Shown here: one piece after another, positions 8,479 through 17,201 of the stretch
How positions within the stretch are numbered: position 1 is the first letter of the stretch
How the letters are laid out: each line of letters begins with the position of its first letter
Assembly: GCF_000012945.1 (NCBI RefSeq)
Contig: NC_007511.1
Coordinates: 1,054,001 to 1,118,000, forward strand
Direction of reading: 5' to 3'
DNA: 64,000 nt
Source: Burkholderia lata
GTDB lineage: Bacteria > Pseudomonadota > Gammaproteobacteria > Burkholderiales > Burkholderiaceae
Notes under the pieces: generated by a model
Seen by the model: only the letters and a program-made list of their open reading frames with translations
Databases searched by the model: none
What the model was told of the DNA's origin: nothing
Program-made: the position numbers and the translations under genes

Positions 8479-9651
8479 ATGAAGAAGCGATTTGCACTAG
8501 GCGCGGCCTGTCTCGCGCTCGGCGCCGGCAACGCGCGCGCCACGCCCTATCAGGACGTGTTGCTGGCGGCGGTGCCCGAGTACAACGGCCGGATGACGGA
8601 GGGCGTCGCGCTGTATGGTTCGCTCGACATGGGGATCAACTACCAGACGGTCGGCGGCCGTTCGCTGTGGCAGACGCAGAGCGGCGGCGAGTGGACCTCC
8701 AAATTCGGCTTCTTCGGCCGCGAGAACCTCGGTGGCGGCTGGCGCGCCGAGTTCAACCTCGAAAGCGGTTTTCTCGCGAACAGCGGCGCGCAGCAGGATG
8801 CGCAATCGACGTACAACCGGCAGTCGTGGGTCGGCCTGTCGTCGGACAGCTACGGGCGGCTGCGTCTCGGCAAGCAGATCGGCACGGCGCTGCCGCTGTT
8901 CATCGACGTGTTCGGCACGGTGGGCACGAACTCGGTCTATACGTGGCTGGGCGCGGCAGCCGTGCAGACGAGCCGCGGCGTCGGCTACAACTCGGACCTC
9001 GGGCCGGGCGCGACGCAATTGCCGGCGCGCGTCGACAACGCCATCACGTACCGTACGCCGATCGTCGCGGGCACCACGTCGCTGATGTTGATGTACGCGC
9101 CGAGCAACGTGGCCGGGCGGGCACCCGCGGCGTCCGCGCAAGGCGCGCTGCTGCAGTGGTACAACGGCACGACCTATCTGGCCGCGAGCTACAACCAGGT
9201 GTGGGGCATCAACGGGGCGAGCACCGTGCGCAACGACTTGTACGGGCTCGGCGCCGTCTATGACACCGGGCGGATCGTGCTGTCCGCATCGTTCAACCAG
9301 TACGCGCCGAAGCTGGCCGGCGACGGCATCGCGCGCGTCTACACGCTCGGCGCGATCGTGCCGTTCGGCGTCAATGCGATTCGCGCGTCGGTCGTCTATC
9401 GCGATACGTCGGGCGTGCGCGACGCGGCCGGCCAGCCGGCCAGGGATTCGGCACTCGGTGCGATGCTCGGCTACGACTACCTGCTGTCGAAACGCACGGG
9501 CCTCTATGCGCGTGCGGGGTTCATCCGCAACTACGGCATCTCGACCGTGTTGCTGAACGGCAATCCGCTGCCGACCGAACCGGGCGGAACGACACCGCGC
9601 ACCGGGACGACCCCCGTGACGCTGTCGCTCGGCATGTATCACAACTTCTGA
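8479..9651 (+). CDS. Gram-negative general porin (OmpC-like, Burkholderia type)
   Basis: This 390-residue outer-membrane protein has a signal peptide (KKRFALGAACLALGAGNARA, cleaved near residue 22). The mature part is a series of amphipathic beta strands with the typical porin elements: VALYGSLDMGINYQ near the N-terminus, KFGFFGRENLGGGWRAEFNL, LRLGKQIG, and a terminal strand ending LSLGMYHNF with the C-terminal aromatic residue required by the BAM machinery. It lies 60 bp after the amidohydrolase and 13 bp before the MFS gene, so it probably provides outer-membrane entry for the operon's substrate. Confidence 0.93.
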   Translation: MKKRFALGAACLALGAGNARATPYQDVLLAAVPEYNGRMTEGVALYGSLDMGINYQTVGGRSLWQTQSGGEWTSKFGFFGRENLGGGWRAEFNLESGFLANSGAQQDAQSTYNRQSWVGLSSDSYGRLRLGKQIGTALPLFIDVFGTVGTNSVYTWLGAAAVQTSRGVGYNSDLGPGATQLPARVDNAITYRTPIVAGTTSLMLMYAPSNVAGRAPAASAQGALLQWYNGTTYLAASYNQVWGINGASTVRNDLYGLGAVYDTGRIVLSASFNQYAPKLAGDGIARVYTLGAIVPFGVNAIRASVVYRDTSGVRDAAGQPARDSALGAMLGYDYLLSKRTGLYARAGFIRNYGISTVLLNGNPLPTEPGGTTPRTGTTPVTLSLGMYHNF

Positions 9652-9664
9652 ACGGGAATTTCCG

Positions 9665-10957
9665 ATGCATACCCTGAATCGCACGGCCGCTGCGCCGGTC
9701 GAAGCCGGGCCGCGCGTAACGCGCCGCACGGTCGTTGCGGCCGCACTCGGCAACGGGCTCGAATTTTTCGACTTCACCGTCTACAGTTTCTTCGCCGCCC
9801 TGATCGGCAAGTTGTTCTTTCCCGCGTCGAGCGATGTAGGCGCGCTGATGCTGTCCCTCGCGACGTTCGGTGTCGGGTTCGTCGCACGGCCGCTCGGCAG
9901 CGTCGCGATCGGCGCCTATGCGGACCGTGCCGGACGCAAGCCCGCGCTCGTGCTGACGGTCGCATTGATGGCGCTCGGCACCGGGATCATCGGCTTCGCG
10001 CCGACCTATGCGCAGATCGGTATCGCCGCGCCGCTGCTGATCGTCATCGGGCGTCTGTTGCAGGGTTTTTCGGCGGGTGGTGAAGTCGGGGCCGCGACGA
10101 CCCTGCTGATGGAGTCGGGTGACACCGGCCGGCGCGGCGAGCGGGTGAGCTGGCAGATGGCGAGCCAGGGCGGTGCGACGCTCGTCGGCGCGTTCGTCGC
10201 GCTGACGCTGTCGCGCGCACTGCCGCCCGACGCGCTGCACGCGTGGGGGTGGCGCGTCCCGTTCGTGCTCGGTCTGCTGATCGGCCCGGTCGGCTTCTAC
10301 CTGCGGCGCCATCTGGACGATACGCTGCCGCACGCAGCGGCCGGCGCACCGCGCGAGCGTGCGCGCATTCCGTGGCGGCAGGTCGTGGCCGGCACGCTGC
10401 TCGTGATCGGCGGCACGTCGACCACCTATACGATCGTGTTTTTCCTGCCGTCGTTCCTGACGCTGACCGTCGGCATGCCTGCATCGGTGTCACTGCTGTC
10501 GGGCTGTGCGGCCGGTGCCGTGCTGCTGATCGGTTCGCCGTTCGCGGGACGGCTCGCGGATCGCGTGCGCCGTCGCAAGCGGCTGGTGGGCGTGACGTGC
10601 GTCGCGTCGGCCGTGCTCGTGCTGCCGGCGTTTTATGCGATGAAGATGTGGCCGTCGGTGGGCACCGCGGTTGCGGTCGTGATCGTGCTGATCGGCTTGA
10701 TGACGCTGTCGAGTCCCGCCGGCTTCGTGATGATCCTCGATGCGTTTCGGCCCGAGGTGCGGGCGATGTCGCTCGGGATGATCTATGCGCTCGGCGTGAC
10801 GATTTTCGGCGGGTTCGCGCAACTGATCGTCGGCGCGATGTGGCGCGCGACCGGCAGCTTTTACGCGCCTGCGTGGTATGTGCTGGGATGCAGCGCCGCG
10901 AGCCTGGTCGGTCTGGCGCTGTTCGCGGAAGCGTCCGACGTGGAAGGCAGGCGGTGA
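9665..10957 (+). CDS. MFS transporter, metabolite:H+ symporter (MHS) family
   Basis: This 430-residue carrier has twelve predicted membrane segments. The MHS family hallmarks are present: LGNGLEFFDFTVYSFFA in helix 1, the GxxxDRxGRKxxL loop (GAYADRAGRKPALVLTV) between helices 2 and 3, and RLLQGFSAGGEVGAATTLLM in helix 4. Family members import organic acids, proline, betaine or alpha-ketoglutarate with protons. It is the last gene of the LysR-controlled operon and probably imports the substrate or product of the amidohydrolase. A short GC hairpin follows at about 10959-10990, before the convergent reductase gene, and could aid termination, although it lacks a T run. Confidence 0.9.
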   Translation: MHTLNRTAAAPVEAGPRVTRRTVVAAALGNGLEFFDFTVYSFFAALIGKLFFPASSDVGALMLSLATFGVGFVARPLGSVAIGAYADRAGRKPALVLTVALMALGTGIIGFAPTYAQIGIAAPLLIVIGRLLQGFSAGGEVGAATTLLMESGDTGRRGERVSWQMASQGGATLVGAFVALTLSRALPPDALHAWGWRVPFVLGLLIGPVGFYLRRHLDDTLPHAAAGAPRERARIPWRQVVAGTLLVIGGTSTTYTIVFFLPSFLTLTVGMPASVSLLSGCAAGAVLLIGSPFAGRLADRVRRRKRLVGVTCVASAVLVLPAFYAMKMWPSVGTAVAVVIVLIGLMTLSSPAGFVMILDAFRPEVRAMSLGMIYALGVTIFGGFAQLIVGAMWRATGSFYAPAWYVLGCSAASLVGLALFAEASDVEGRR

Positions 10958-11057
10958 ACGGGCGGGGCGGACACGTGACGTGCCCGCCCGGTGGTGGTGT
11001 GCGCGACGAACGGACGGGTGGGGCCCCGCCGTTCATCGCGCATGGCCTGCCGTGCGA

Positions 11058-12119
11058 TCAGGCCGCGTCGCTCAGCGCCGGGTAATCGGTATAACCCGTT
11101 TCACCTTCCGCGTAGAACGTTTCCGGCACCGGCTTGTTGAGCGCCGCACCGAGTTCGAGGCGGCGCGGCAGGTCGGGGTTCGCGATGAACAGCTTGCCCC
11201 ATGCGATCGCGTCGGCGTTGCCGCTTGCAAGCGTGGCCTGTGCGGTGTCGAGCGTGAATTGCTCGTTCGCGATCAGCGGGCCGCCGAACGCTTCCTTCAG
11301 GCGCGGGCTCAAGTGATCGCCCGAATACGACTCACGCGTGAAGATGAACGCGATCTTGCGACGGCCGAGTTCGCGCGCGACATAACCGAACGTTGCCGCC
11401 GGATCGGAATCGCCCATCGTGTGCGCGTCGCCGCGTGGTGCAAGGTGCACGCCGACGCGGCCGGCGCCCCACACGTCGATCGCAGCGTCGACCACTTCGA
11501 GCAGCAGGCGTGCGCGGTTCTCGACCGGGCCGCCATAGGCATCGGTGCGGCGATTGGTGCTGTCCTGCAGGAACTGGTCGAGCAGGTAGCCGTTCGCGCC
11601 GTGGATCTCGACACCGTCGAAGCCGGCCGCCTTCGCGTTCTCCGCACCCTTGCGGTATGCGGCGACGATGCCCGGGATTTCGTCGAGCTCGAGTGCGCGC
11701 GGCGTCACGTACGGGCGCTGCGGACGCACGAGGCTCACGTGGCCGCCCGCGGCGATCGCGCTCGGCGCGACCGGCAGGTCGCCGTTCAGGAACACCGGGT
11801 CGGAGATCCGGCCGACGTGCCAGAGTTGCAGCACGATGCGCCCACCGGCCGCATGCACGGCCTGCGTCACCTGTTTCCAGCCTTCGACCTGCTCGTCGGA
11901 CCAGATGCCGGGGGTGTCCGCGTAGCCGACGCCCTGCGGCGTGACCGACGTGGCCTCGGTAATGATCAGGCCGGCCGTTGCGCGCTCGGCGTAGTAGCGG
12001 GCCATCAGGGCGTTCGGCACGCGCGTCGCACCGGCACGGGAGCGGGTGAGCGGCGCCATCACGATGCGGTTCGGCAGGGTCAGGTCGCCGAGGGTGACGG
12101 GATCGAACAGGGTGGGCAT
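11058..12119 (-). CDS. nemA: Old Yellow Enzyme family alkene reductase (NemA-like)
   Basis: This 353-residue FMN-dependent TIM-barrel oxidoreductase uses NAD(P)H to reduce activated C=C bonds, N-ethylmaleimide and nitro compounds. Diagnostic elements are PTLFDPVTLGDLTLPNRIVM at the N-terminus, the substrate-binding and catalytic segment EIHGANGYLLDQFLQDSTNR (His, Asn and Tyr), DAYGGPVENR, and AIAWGKLFIANPDLP near the flavin phosphate. The start MPTLFDP has an AGAGG ribosome binding site at good spacing; a GTG six codons upstream is less likely. It lies 82 bp downstream of an ArsR gene on the same strand, so the pair probably forms an electrophile-responsive operon, comparable in logic to nemR-nemA but with a different regulator family. 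Confidence 0.92.
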   Translation of the reverse strand: MPTLFDPVTLGDLTLPNRIVMAPLTRSRAGATRVPNALMARYYAERATAGLIITEATSVTPQGVGYADTPGIWSDEQVEGWKQVTQAVHAAGGRIVLQLWHVGRISDPVFLNGDLPVAPSAIAAGGHVSLVRPQRPYVTPRALELDEIPGIVAAYRKGAENAKAAGFDGVEIHGANGYLLDQFLQDSTNRRTDAYGGPVENRARLLLEVVDAAIDVWGAGRVGVHLAPRGDAHTMGDSDPAATFGYVARELGRRKIAFIFTRESYSGDHLSPRLKEAFGGPLIANEQFTLDTAQATLASGNADAIAWGKLFIANPDLPRRLELGAALNKPVPETFYAEGETGYTDYPALSDAA

Positions 12120-12201
12120 GGCAAATAACCTCTTCACGAAAGGCGGGAAACCGTCGCGTCATGGGCGACAGCGCTCCGCATGGCCGGTTCGGCCGTGTTG
12201 A

Positions 12202-12510
12202 CTAGAGTTCGCGGCGCAGGGCGTCGTGAAATGCGTCGATGACGGCCTCGTTGCGCTGAAAGAACGCCCACTGGCCGATCCGTGTCGACGTCACGAGCCC
12301 CGCGCGTTGCAGCGTCGCGAGGTGTGCGGAGACGGTCGATTGCGACAGCCCGCAGCGCGCGTCGATCTGGCCCGCGCAGACGCCGTGTTCATACGGCAGC
12401 GTCTGGTTCGGGAAATGCTCGCCCGGCGTTTTCAGCCAGTTGAGGATCTCCCGGCGCACGGGGTTCGAGAGCGCTTTCAGGATCGCGTCGATGTCGAGTT
12501 CGGTCGGCAT
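12202..12510 (-). CDS. ArsR-family winged-helix repressor
   Basis: This 102-residue protein has the compact ArsR/SmtB winged helix. The N-terminal helix (AILKALSNPVRREILNWL) is followed by the recognition helix LSQSTVSAHLATLQRAGLV and a beta-hairpin wing (VTSTRIGQWAFFQRN). Two cysteines just before the recognition helix (VCAGQIDARCGLS) sit where thiol- or metal-sensing residues are found in some relatives, which suggests sensing of electrophiles or soft metals. It is probably transcribed with the downstream alkene reductase gene. A near-ideal operator palindrome lies 55 bp upstream of its start. Confidence 0.9.
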   Translation of the reverse strand: MPTELDIDAILKALSNPVRREILNWLKTPGEHFPNQTLPYEHGVCAGQIDARCGLSQSTVSAHLATLQRAGLVTSTRIGQWAFFQRNEAVIDAFHDALRREL

Positions 12511-12902
12511 GGATAGGTTGGGTGTGTCGGTCGGGCAACAAGGTATCGTCGATGGGCGAATCTTATATCGTTAACTGACGATATGTTTGAAAGCATTGCT
12601 GCCAATGGGGTTGATAGTGAACGGCTGTCGCGGGGCATCGAGGCTGGCTGGGTGATCTGACGCCAAGATCGTTCGGCGAGGCGTGACACGCAGCGGCTGG
12701 CAACGATGGACGCTCAAGCTGCTTCGGACAAAAATCGGGGGCAGATCGGGGAGCTTGATGGAAGCAGGGGAGTTCATGGACGGCTTCTATCGACGATGAG
12801 CTGCGCGGCGGAACGTGTTGCGCGCCGCACCTTCGTCATTTGAACCGGTGGCTTGCCGAATCGACGCGGGGCCGGTACGCGCCCGCCGCACGTCGGCGTG
12901 CT
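12511..12902. other. Intergenic region upstream of the ArsR gene
   Basis: About 390 bp between the ArsR start and the end of the TetR gene contain no convincing gene. The ArsR-side third carries an operator-like palindrome and AT-rich promoter DNA. The rest has only short frames without recognisable domains or ribosome binding sites. It could hold the remnant of a lost gene, but I cannot identify one. Confidence 0.5.
12565..12584. promoter_or_regulatory. ArsR-type operator palindrome
   Basis: ATATCGT and ACGATAT form a perfect inverted repeat separated by TAACTG, a 20-bp imperfect dyad in AT-rich DNA, 55 bp upstream of the ArsR start codon. Size and symmetry match ArsR/SmtB operators. It would give autorepression of the arsR-nemA unit. 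Confidence 0.55.
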
Positions 12903-13457
12903 TCAGCCGTTCGACCGTGTCATCGCCAGCAATTCGTCGATGAATTCCTTGCGCTGCGTCGGGTCCAGCGGGCGTACCCCACACACTTCATCGAACCACA
13001 GTCCTTCAACGGCAAAGCGGATGATCCGCGCGGTTCGTTCCGGCAACGCGTCCCGGCTCAGCAATTCCGTCCAGCGGGCAGCGTGGCCCGCATAGACGGG
13101 GAGCAGGCTCGGCTCCAGGAGCAGGCTGCCGATCACGGCCGACAGGCTCCTGCCCTGAAGCGCTTGCTCGGAGCTTGCGATGATGTACGCGCGGGTCCAT
13201 GCCCCGGGCTGGCCGTCCGCCAGCGCGGCGTCGGTCACGGCCTGCTCGAAGGTGGTCGCTTCGAAATGCAGCAGCCCTGCGAGGAGTTCCGACTTGCTCG
13301 AGAAGTGATAGAGCAGCCCCCCCTTGCTGATGCCCGCAACCGACGCGGCCTCTGCAAGGGTTAATCCCAGGATGCCTTTGTCCTGCAGGATTTTTTGCGA
13401 GGCTTCGAATATTTTTCTCTTGGTATCGCCAATTTCGCTATCGATATTCTCGTTCAT
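12903..13457 (-). CDS. TetR-family transcriptional repressor
   Basis: This 184-residue protein has a TetR N-terminal DNA-binding domain (LTLAEAASVAGISKGGLLYH, about residues 33-52, then FSSKSELL) and an all-helical ligand domain with a C-terminal region (AVEGLWFDEVCGV) typical of the TetR_C_6-like group. It is divergent from the carboxylesterase-permease pair. Two copies of a short dyad sit over the two divergent promoters, so it most likely represses both itself and the esterase operon. The ligand may be the esterase substrate or its released acid. The start ATG (MNENIDSEIG) is the one nearest the dyad. Confidence 0.92.
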   Translation of the reverse strand: MNENIDSEIGDTKRKIFEASQKILQDKGILGLTLAEAASVAGISKGGLLYHFSSKSELLAGLLHFEATTFEQAVTDAALADGQPGAWTRAYIIASSEQALQGRSLSAVIGSLLLEPSLLPVYAGHAARWTELLSRDALPERTARIIRFAVEGLWFDEVCGVRPLDPTQRKEFIDELLAMTRSNG

Positions 13458-13492
13458 CGGGAATTGCGCGGAAAATTTACTGAAATGAGCCG

Positions 13493-13508
13493 TACCGGCT
13501 GGACGGTG
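13493..13508. promoter_or_regulatory. TetR operator copy 1 (tetR side)
   Basis: TACCGGCTGGACGGTG is an inverted repeat (TACCG and CGGTG, one mismatch) that shares its first 15 bases with a second copy exactly 60 bp away. On the tetR strand it sits just downstream of a TATAAT hexamer (complement of 13510-13515), so a bound repressor would block initiation. Confidence 0.6.
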
Positions 13509-13552
13509 CATTATACAAATTCCCTTTGCCATTTTTTTTGCGTTCGGTGCTG

Positions 13553-13568
13553 TACCGGCTGGACGGTA
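13553..13568. promoter_or_regulatory. TetR operator copy 2 (carboxylesterase side)
   Basis: TACCGGCTGGACGGTA has perfect 5-bp arms (TACCG and CGGTA). It overlaps a TATAGT hexamer (13567-13572) that is the likely -10 box of the carboxylesterase gene. The shared 15-base core with copy 1 supports one dimeric repressor binding both. Confidence 0.6.
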
Positions 13569-13619
13569 TAGTTTGTGCCAGCGAACCTCGAACCCCTCTA
13601 CCCGGGCATGGATAGAACG

Positions 13620-15179
13620 ATGAACGAACATGCAAGCCTCCCCACGATCGACGACTGCATCGAGCGCCACGGCGGCGTGCTGACGCTTCCGCAGGGCAGG
13701 ATCCGTGGCGACTGCCAGGATGGCATTTGCCGATTTCTTGGCATTCCTTACGGAAAGGCTGCGATCGGCGACCGGCGGTTCGGGCCGCCCGTGCCGGCGC
13801 CGGCATGGGACGGACTCCGCGATTGCCGCAGCTACGGAGATGCGTGTCCGCAGGTCAACGACGACTTGCCCGCATGGCAATTCGATGGAGATCACTCGCT
13901 GGACTGTCTCAATCTCAACGTCTGGACGCCTGCGTCGGCGGCGCCCGGCGATCGCTTGCCGGTGATGGTGTGGGTGCACGGCGGCGCCTATCTGTCCGGG
14001 TCCGCCAACCTGCCCCTGTACGACGGACGCGTGCTCGCCGAGAAGGAGCAGGTGGTGGTCGTGTCGATCAACCATCGTCTCAACGCGTTCGGCTACCTGC
14101 ACTTCGGCGATCGGGGCGACAGCCCTTCGTCTGCAGCGAACGTGGGGCAGCAGGATATCGTGCTGGCGCTCGAATGGATTGCGGCACACATCGGTGCGTT
14201 CGGCGGCGATGCAGGCAACGTGACGCTGTTCGGCGAATCGGGCGGTGGCGGGAAGATCTGCGCGCTCACGATGATGCCGTCGGCCGATGGCCTGTTTCAC
14301 AAGGCGATTGTCCAGAGCGGAGCCTTTCTTACCGTGCTGTCGCGAGCGCAGGCAAAGGTCAGGGCCGATGCGTTCCTGTCGATGCTTGGCGCCGACATCC
14401 GCGCACTCGATACGATCAGTGAGGAACAGGTTCTTGCGGTCGCGCGCCGCCTGATCGAACGGTACGGCTATACCGCATTCTGGCCCGTCGACGACGGTAT
14501 CGTCATCGATGCGTCGAGAATCCCGCGTGCATCGGTGCCGATGATGATCGGCACGACCCGGCACGAATCGGCGTACTTCCTGGCGCCGCGGCTGCTCGCG
14601 CACGGCCCGCTCGAGCCGGGCGGCTACCGCGATGCGCTGGAGGACGGCCTGAGGCCATTCAGCATCGGCCCGGACGATGCGAGGGCAACGTCTGACGTCG
14701 CATGGCGTACGCGTGCGATACCGCCTCGCTCGATCGGCAGGGACCTCACCGACGTCCTTTTCTGGATGCCGGCGGTCGCGCTGGCGGAATGCAACAGCGT
14801 GCATGCGAACACGTTCATGTACCGGTTTGACTGGGCATTCTCATGCTGCGGCGGCCGTTACTCGATTCACGGCGCCGAAATCCCGTTCGTATTCGGCATG
14901 CTCGACTACCCGTTGCCGGCCTGGGATGACGCTGATCTCCCGAACGCGCGGTATTCGGATGACACGCGTGGCGAGCGGTTCGACCTGGCTGCACGTGTGC
15001 AGCGCGCGTGGGCCGATTTCGCCCGATACGGCGATCCGTCTGCCAGCGGCGGGTCGGATTGGCCGCACTACACACCGGACGCGCGTGCGACACGAATTTT
15101 CGATCGGGTCTGCCGCGTCGAGGAGGATCCGGATGCCGAGCGCCGGCAGGCGCTGTTCGCCGAGCGCGCGGGCGCGTGA
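13620..15179 (+). CDS. Type-B carboxylesterase/lipase
   Basis: This 519-residue esterase belongs to the cholinesterase-like alpha/beta hydrolase family. It shows the oxyanion-hole segment VWVHGGAYLSGSANL, the nucleophile elbow LFGESGGGGKICAL, an acidic segment with TTRHESAYF, and the catalytic histidine in SIHGAEIPFVFGML. No signal peptide is seen, so it should be cytoplasmic. The start is uncertain between 13608 and 13620; a GTG at 13575 would precede the expected transcript start. It is followed 27 bp later by an APC permease, so the pair may import and hydrolyse an ester or carbamate. The TetR repressor and two operators suggest substrate induction. Confidence 0.9.
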   Translation: MNEHASLPTIDDCIERHGGVLTLPQGRIRGDCQDGICRFLGIPYGKAAIGDRRFGPPVPAPAWDGLRDCRSYGDACPQVNDDLPAWQFDGDHSLDCLNLNVWTPASAAPGDRLPVMVWVHGGAYLSGSANLPLYDGRVLAEKEQVVVVSINHRLNAFGYLHFGDRGDSPSSAANVGQQDIVLALEWIAAHIGAFGGDAGNVTLFGESGGGGKICALTMMPSADGLFHKAIVQSGAFLTVLSRAQAKVRADAFLSMLGADIRALDTISEEQVLAVARRLIERYGYTAFWPVDDGIVIDASRIPRASVPMMIGTTRHESAYFLAPRLLAHGPLEPGGYRDALEDGLRPFSIGPDDARATSDVAWRTRAIPPRSIGRDLTDVLFWMPAVALAECNSVHANTFMYRFDWAFSCCGGRYSIHGAEIPFVFGMLDYPLPAWDDADLPNARYSDDTRGERFDLAARVQRAWADFARYGDPSASGGSDWPHYTPDARATRIFDRVCRVEEDPDAERRQALFAERAGA

Positions 15180-15206
15180 CACATACATCATCGACAAGGA
15201 GCAGAC

Positions 15207-16652
15207 ATGGAGACGTCAGCGGTAACCTCGGAATCCCCATCCACGCGCCCCCTGAACTGGATCGCGATCGTGTTTTTCGTCCTCGCCACCAACGGGCCCC
15301 TCACCAGTCTGATCGGATGCGTGCCGTACGGCGTCGCGTACGGCAACGGCATCGGCATCGCCGGTTCCTACCTGTGCGTCGGCCTGATCTACCTGTGCTT
15401 CGCCGTCGGTTTCACGGCGATGAGCCGTCATGTGGGGAATGCGGGCGCGCTGTATGCGTACGTCGGGCAGGGGCTTGGCCGGCCGGCGGGTGTCGGCGCC
15501 GCGTTCATGGCGGTCGTGTCGTATTTTGTGATCACGCTCGCGTGTTACGCGTTGCTCGGGTTCTATATCAGCTATTTCATCAATAACCTCGCCGGCCTGG
15601 CTGTGCCGTGGTGGGTCAGCACACTCTGCGCGGCAGCCATCGTGCACGCGTTCGCGATCAACAACGTCCAGTTCAACGGCGCCGTGCTGTTCCTGCTGAT
15701 GATCGTCGAGATCGCGCTGATCGTCGCATTCAACCTCAAGGTCGCTGCCACGGGCGGCGGGGTCGAGCACTTCAGCCTCGCGCCGCTGCACCCCGCGAAC
15801 GTGTTCACCGGGAAATTCGGCACGTCGCTGGTGTTCGTCGTGGTCGCCTACATGGGCTTCGAGACGACGGTGATCTACGCGAACGATGTCCGCAATCCGG
15901 GCCGCTCCATTCCGATTGCGACCTACGTCAGCGTCGCGGTCGTCATGGCGATCTATGTCGTGTCGACGGTGCAGATGTCCAATGCGTTCGGCTATGCCGA
16001 AGTCGTCGCGCTGGCGGTGAAGTCGCCCGCGGATCTGTGGTTCGCCGTGACGGAGCGGGTGCTGGGCAAGCAGATGGTGGTGGTCACCAACGCACTGCTG
16101 ATCACCAGCATGCTCGCGGCGATCATCAGTTTCAACAATGCGACCGTGCGTTACTGGTATTCGCTCGGCCGCGACGGCATAGCGTTCAGGCAGCTCGCGC
16201 AATTGAGCGAGAAGAAGGGCCTGCCCGTCCGGGCCGCGAACCTGCAGTCCGTGCTGATGATCGCGCTGATCGCTTTGTTTGCCGCCTATCGAGTCGATCC
16301 GGTGATGGTGATTGCACCCTACCTCAGCATTCCGTCCGCGATCGGGATCGTGTGCGTTCAGGCGTTGACCGCGCTGGCGGTCATCCGCTTCTTCGCTGCC
16401 CGCCGCGAGCGTGAAACGCGGTTCATCCGGTGGGCCGTTTTCCCTGCCTTGAGCTTCGCCGGATTCGCGTACTTCCTGTACGCAATGATCGGCAACGTAT
16501 CGCTGATGGCCGGCACGGCTTCGACCGTCGTTTCGCTTCTGCCGTGGACGACGCCGGCGGTTGCTGTCGCGGGTGCGGGCTTCGCGGTTTGGCTGCGACG
16601 TGCGCGGCCTGCGACGTACAACGGCCTGGGGCGATTTCTCAACGATAGTTGA
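15207..16652 (+). CDS. APC-superfamily amino acid/amine permease
   Basis: This 481-residue integral membrane protein has about twelve transmembrane helices. The N-terminal region (IAIVFFVLATNGPLTSLIGC) and the helix 6 region (VAYMGFETTVIYANDVRNPG) match the APC family; the latter contains the conserved FxGFE-like element before the cytoplasmic loop of cation-coupled amino acid carriers. The AAGGAGCAG ribosome binding site is well placed. It is encoded 27 bp after the carboxylesterase and probably imports that enzyme's substrate or exports a product. The substrate is unknown. Confidence 0.9.
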   Translation: METSAVTSESPSTRPLNWIAIVFFVLATNGPLTSLIGCVPYGVAYGNGIGIAGSYLCVGLIYLCFAVGFTAMSRHVGNAGALYAYVGQGLGRPAGVGAAFMAVVSYFVITLACYALLGFYISYFINNLAGLAVPWWVSTLCAAAIVHAFAINNVQFNGAVLFLLMIVEIALIVAFNLKVAATGGGVEHFSLAPLHPANVFTGKFGTSLVFVVVAYMGFETTVIYANDVRNPGRSIPIATYVSVAVVMAIYVVSTVQMSNAFGYAEVVALAVKSPADLWFAVTERVLGKQMVVVTNALLITSMLAAIISFNNATVRYWYSLGRDGIAFRQLAQLSEKKGLPVRAANLQSVLMIALIALFAAYRVDPVMVIAPYLSIPSAIGIVCVQALTALAVIRFFAARRERETRFIRWAVFPALSFAGFAYFLYAMIGNVSLMAGTASTVVSLLPWTTPAVAVAGAGFAVWLRRARPATYNGLGRFLNDS

Positions 16653-16787
16653 GCATACGGACACATTCCTGAAACGGGCATGGTCGAATCACTAAGGTAT
16701 CCATATTGAAGCGCGTGGAGACGGTGTTCCGGACTCGTGATTCAGGGGAGATTCGACCGACGAGCCCCGCATCCATGCACGTCGGCT

Positions 16788-17111
16788 TCAGCCCGACAGG
16801 CCGACGATCTCGTACCGCCCCTGCGTTGCATCGACATGCGCGACCGTATCGAGCACGCGTATCACCGGCGGAAAGCCGTACACCCGCTCGACCATCGCCT
16901 TGTAGTCGTCGCCGTGCCAGCGCGCGGCGGCTTCGCGCGTGCGCCACACGTACACGCCGCCGCCTTCGTGCGTTGCCGCGTCGTAGAAGTACCACTTGTG
17001 CAGCAGGTCCGGGTTCACGGCCCACTTCGCGGCGGTCGCCTCATATCGCTCCCGCAGCGTGGGCAGGTCGACGTCGGGCTGTAGCTTGAAGAAGACGATT
17101 TCGGTGATCAC
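16788..17111 (-). CDS. Small dimeric alpha+beta barrel protein (YdhR-like putative monooxygenase)
   Basis: This 107-residue single-domain protein has a beta-alpha-beta-beta pattern (MITEIVFFKLQPD, helix LRERYEATAAKW, then GGGVYVWRTREAAARWH). It resembles the YdhR and antibiotic-biosynthesis-monooxygenase type dimeric barrels, which bind small aromatic or quinone-like molecules. It is the last gene of a three-gene operon after an SDR reductase and a cis-CaaD-like tautomerase, so a role in modifying a small carbonyl or aromatic compound is plausible. Catalysis is not shown; it could be a non-enzymatic binding protein. Confidence 0.7.
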   Translation of the reverse strand: MITEIVFFKLQPDVDLPTLRERYEATAAKWAVNPDLLHKWYFYDAATHEGGGVYVWRTREAAARWHGDDYKAMVERVYGFPPVIRVLDTVAHVDATQGRYEIVGLSG

Positions 17112-17201
17112 GGCAGTGCCTCCATTCGCGAATCGTGGGGTGCGGCGGGGATGCCTCCGGGGCTTCCGGGTCAGGCTGCGGGCCCCGGGAGGCGCCGTTT
17201 C

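Noticed and set aside
10959..10990. GC-rich inverted repeat after the MHS transporter
   Set aside because: Its 7-bp arms are G+C only and no T run follows. It may help termination but is too weak to annotate as a terminator.
12571..12777. Short minus-strand frame upstream of the ArsR gene
   Set aside because: It crosses the ArsR operator, lacks a ribosome binding site and has no homology that I can see.
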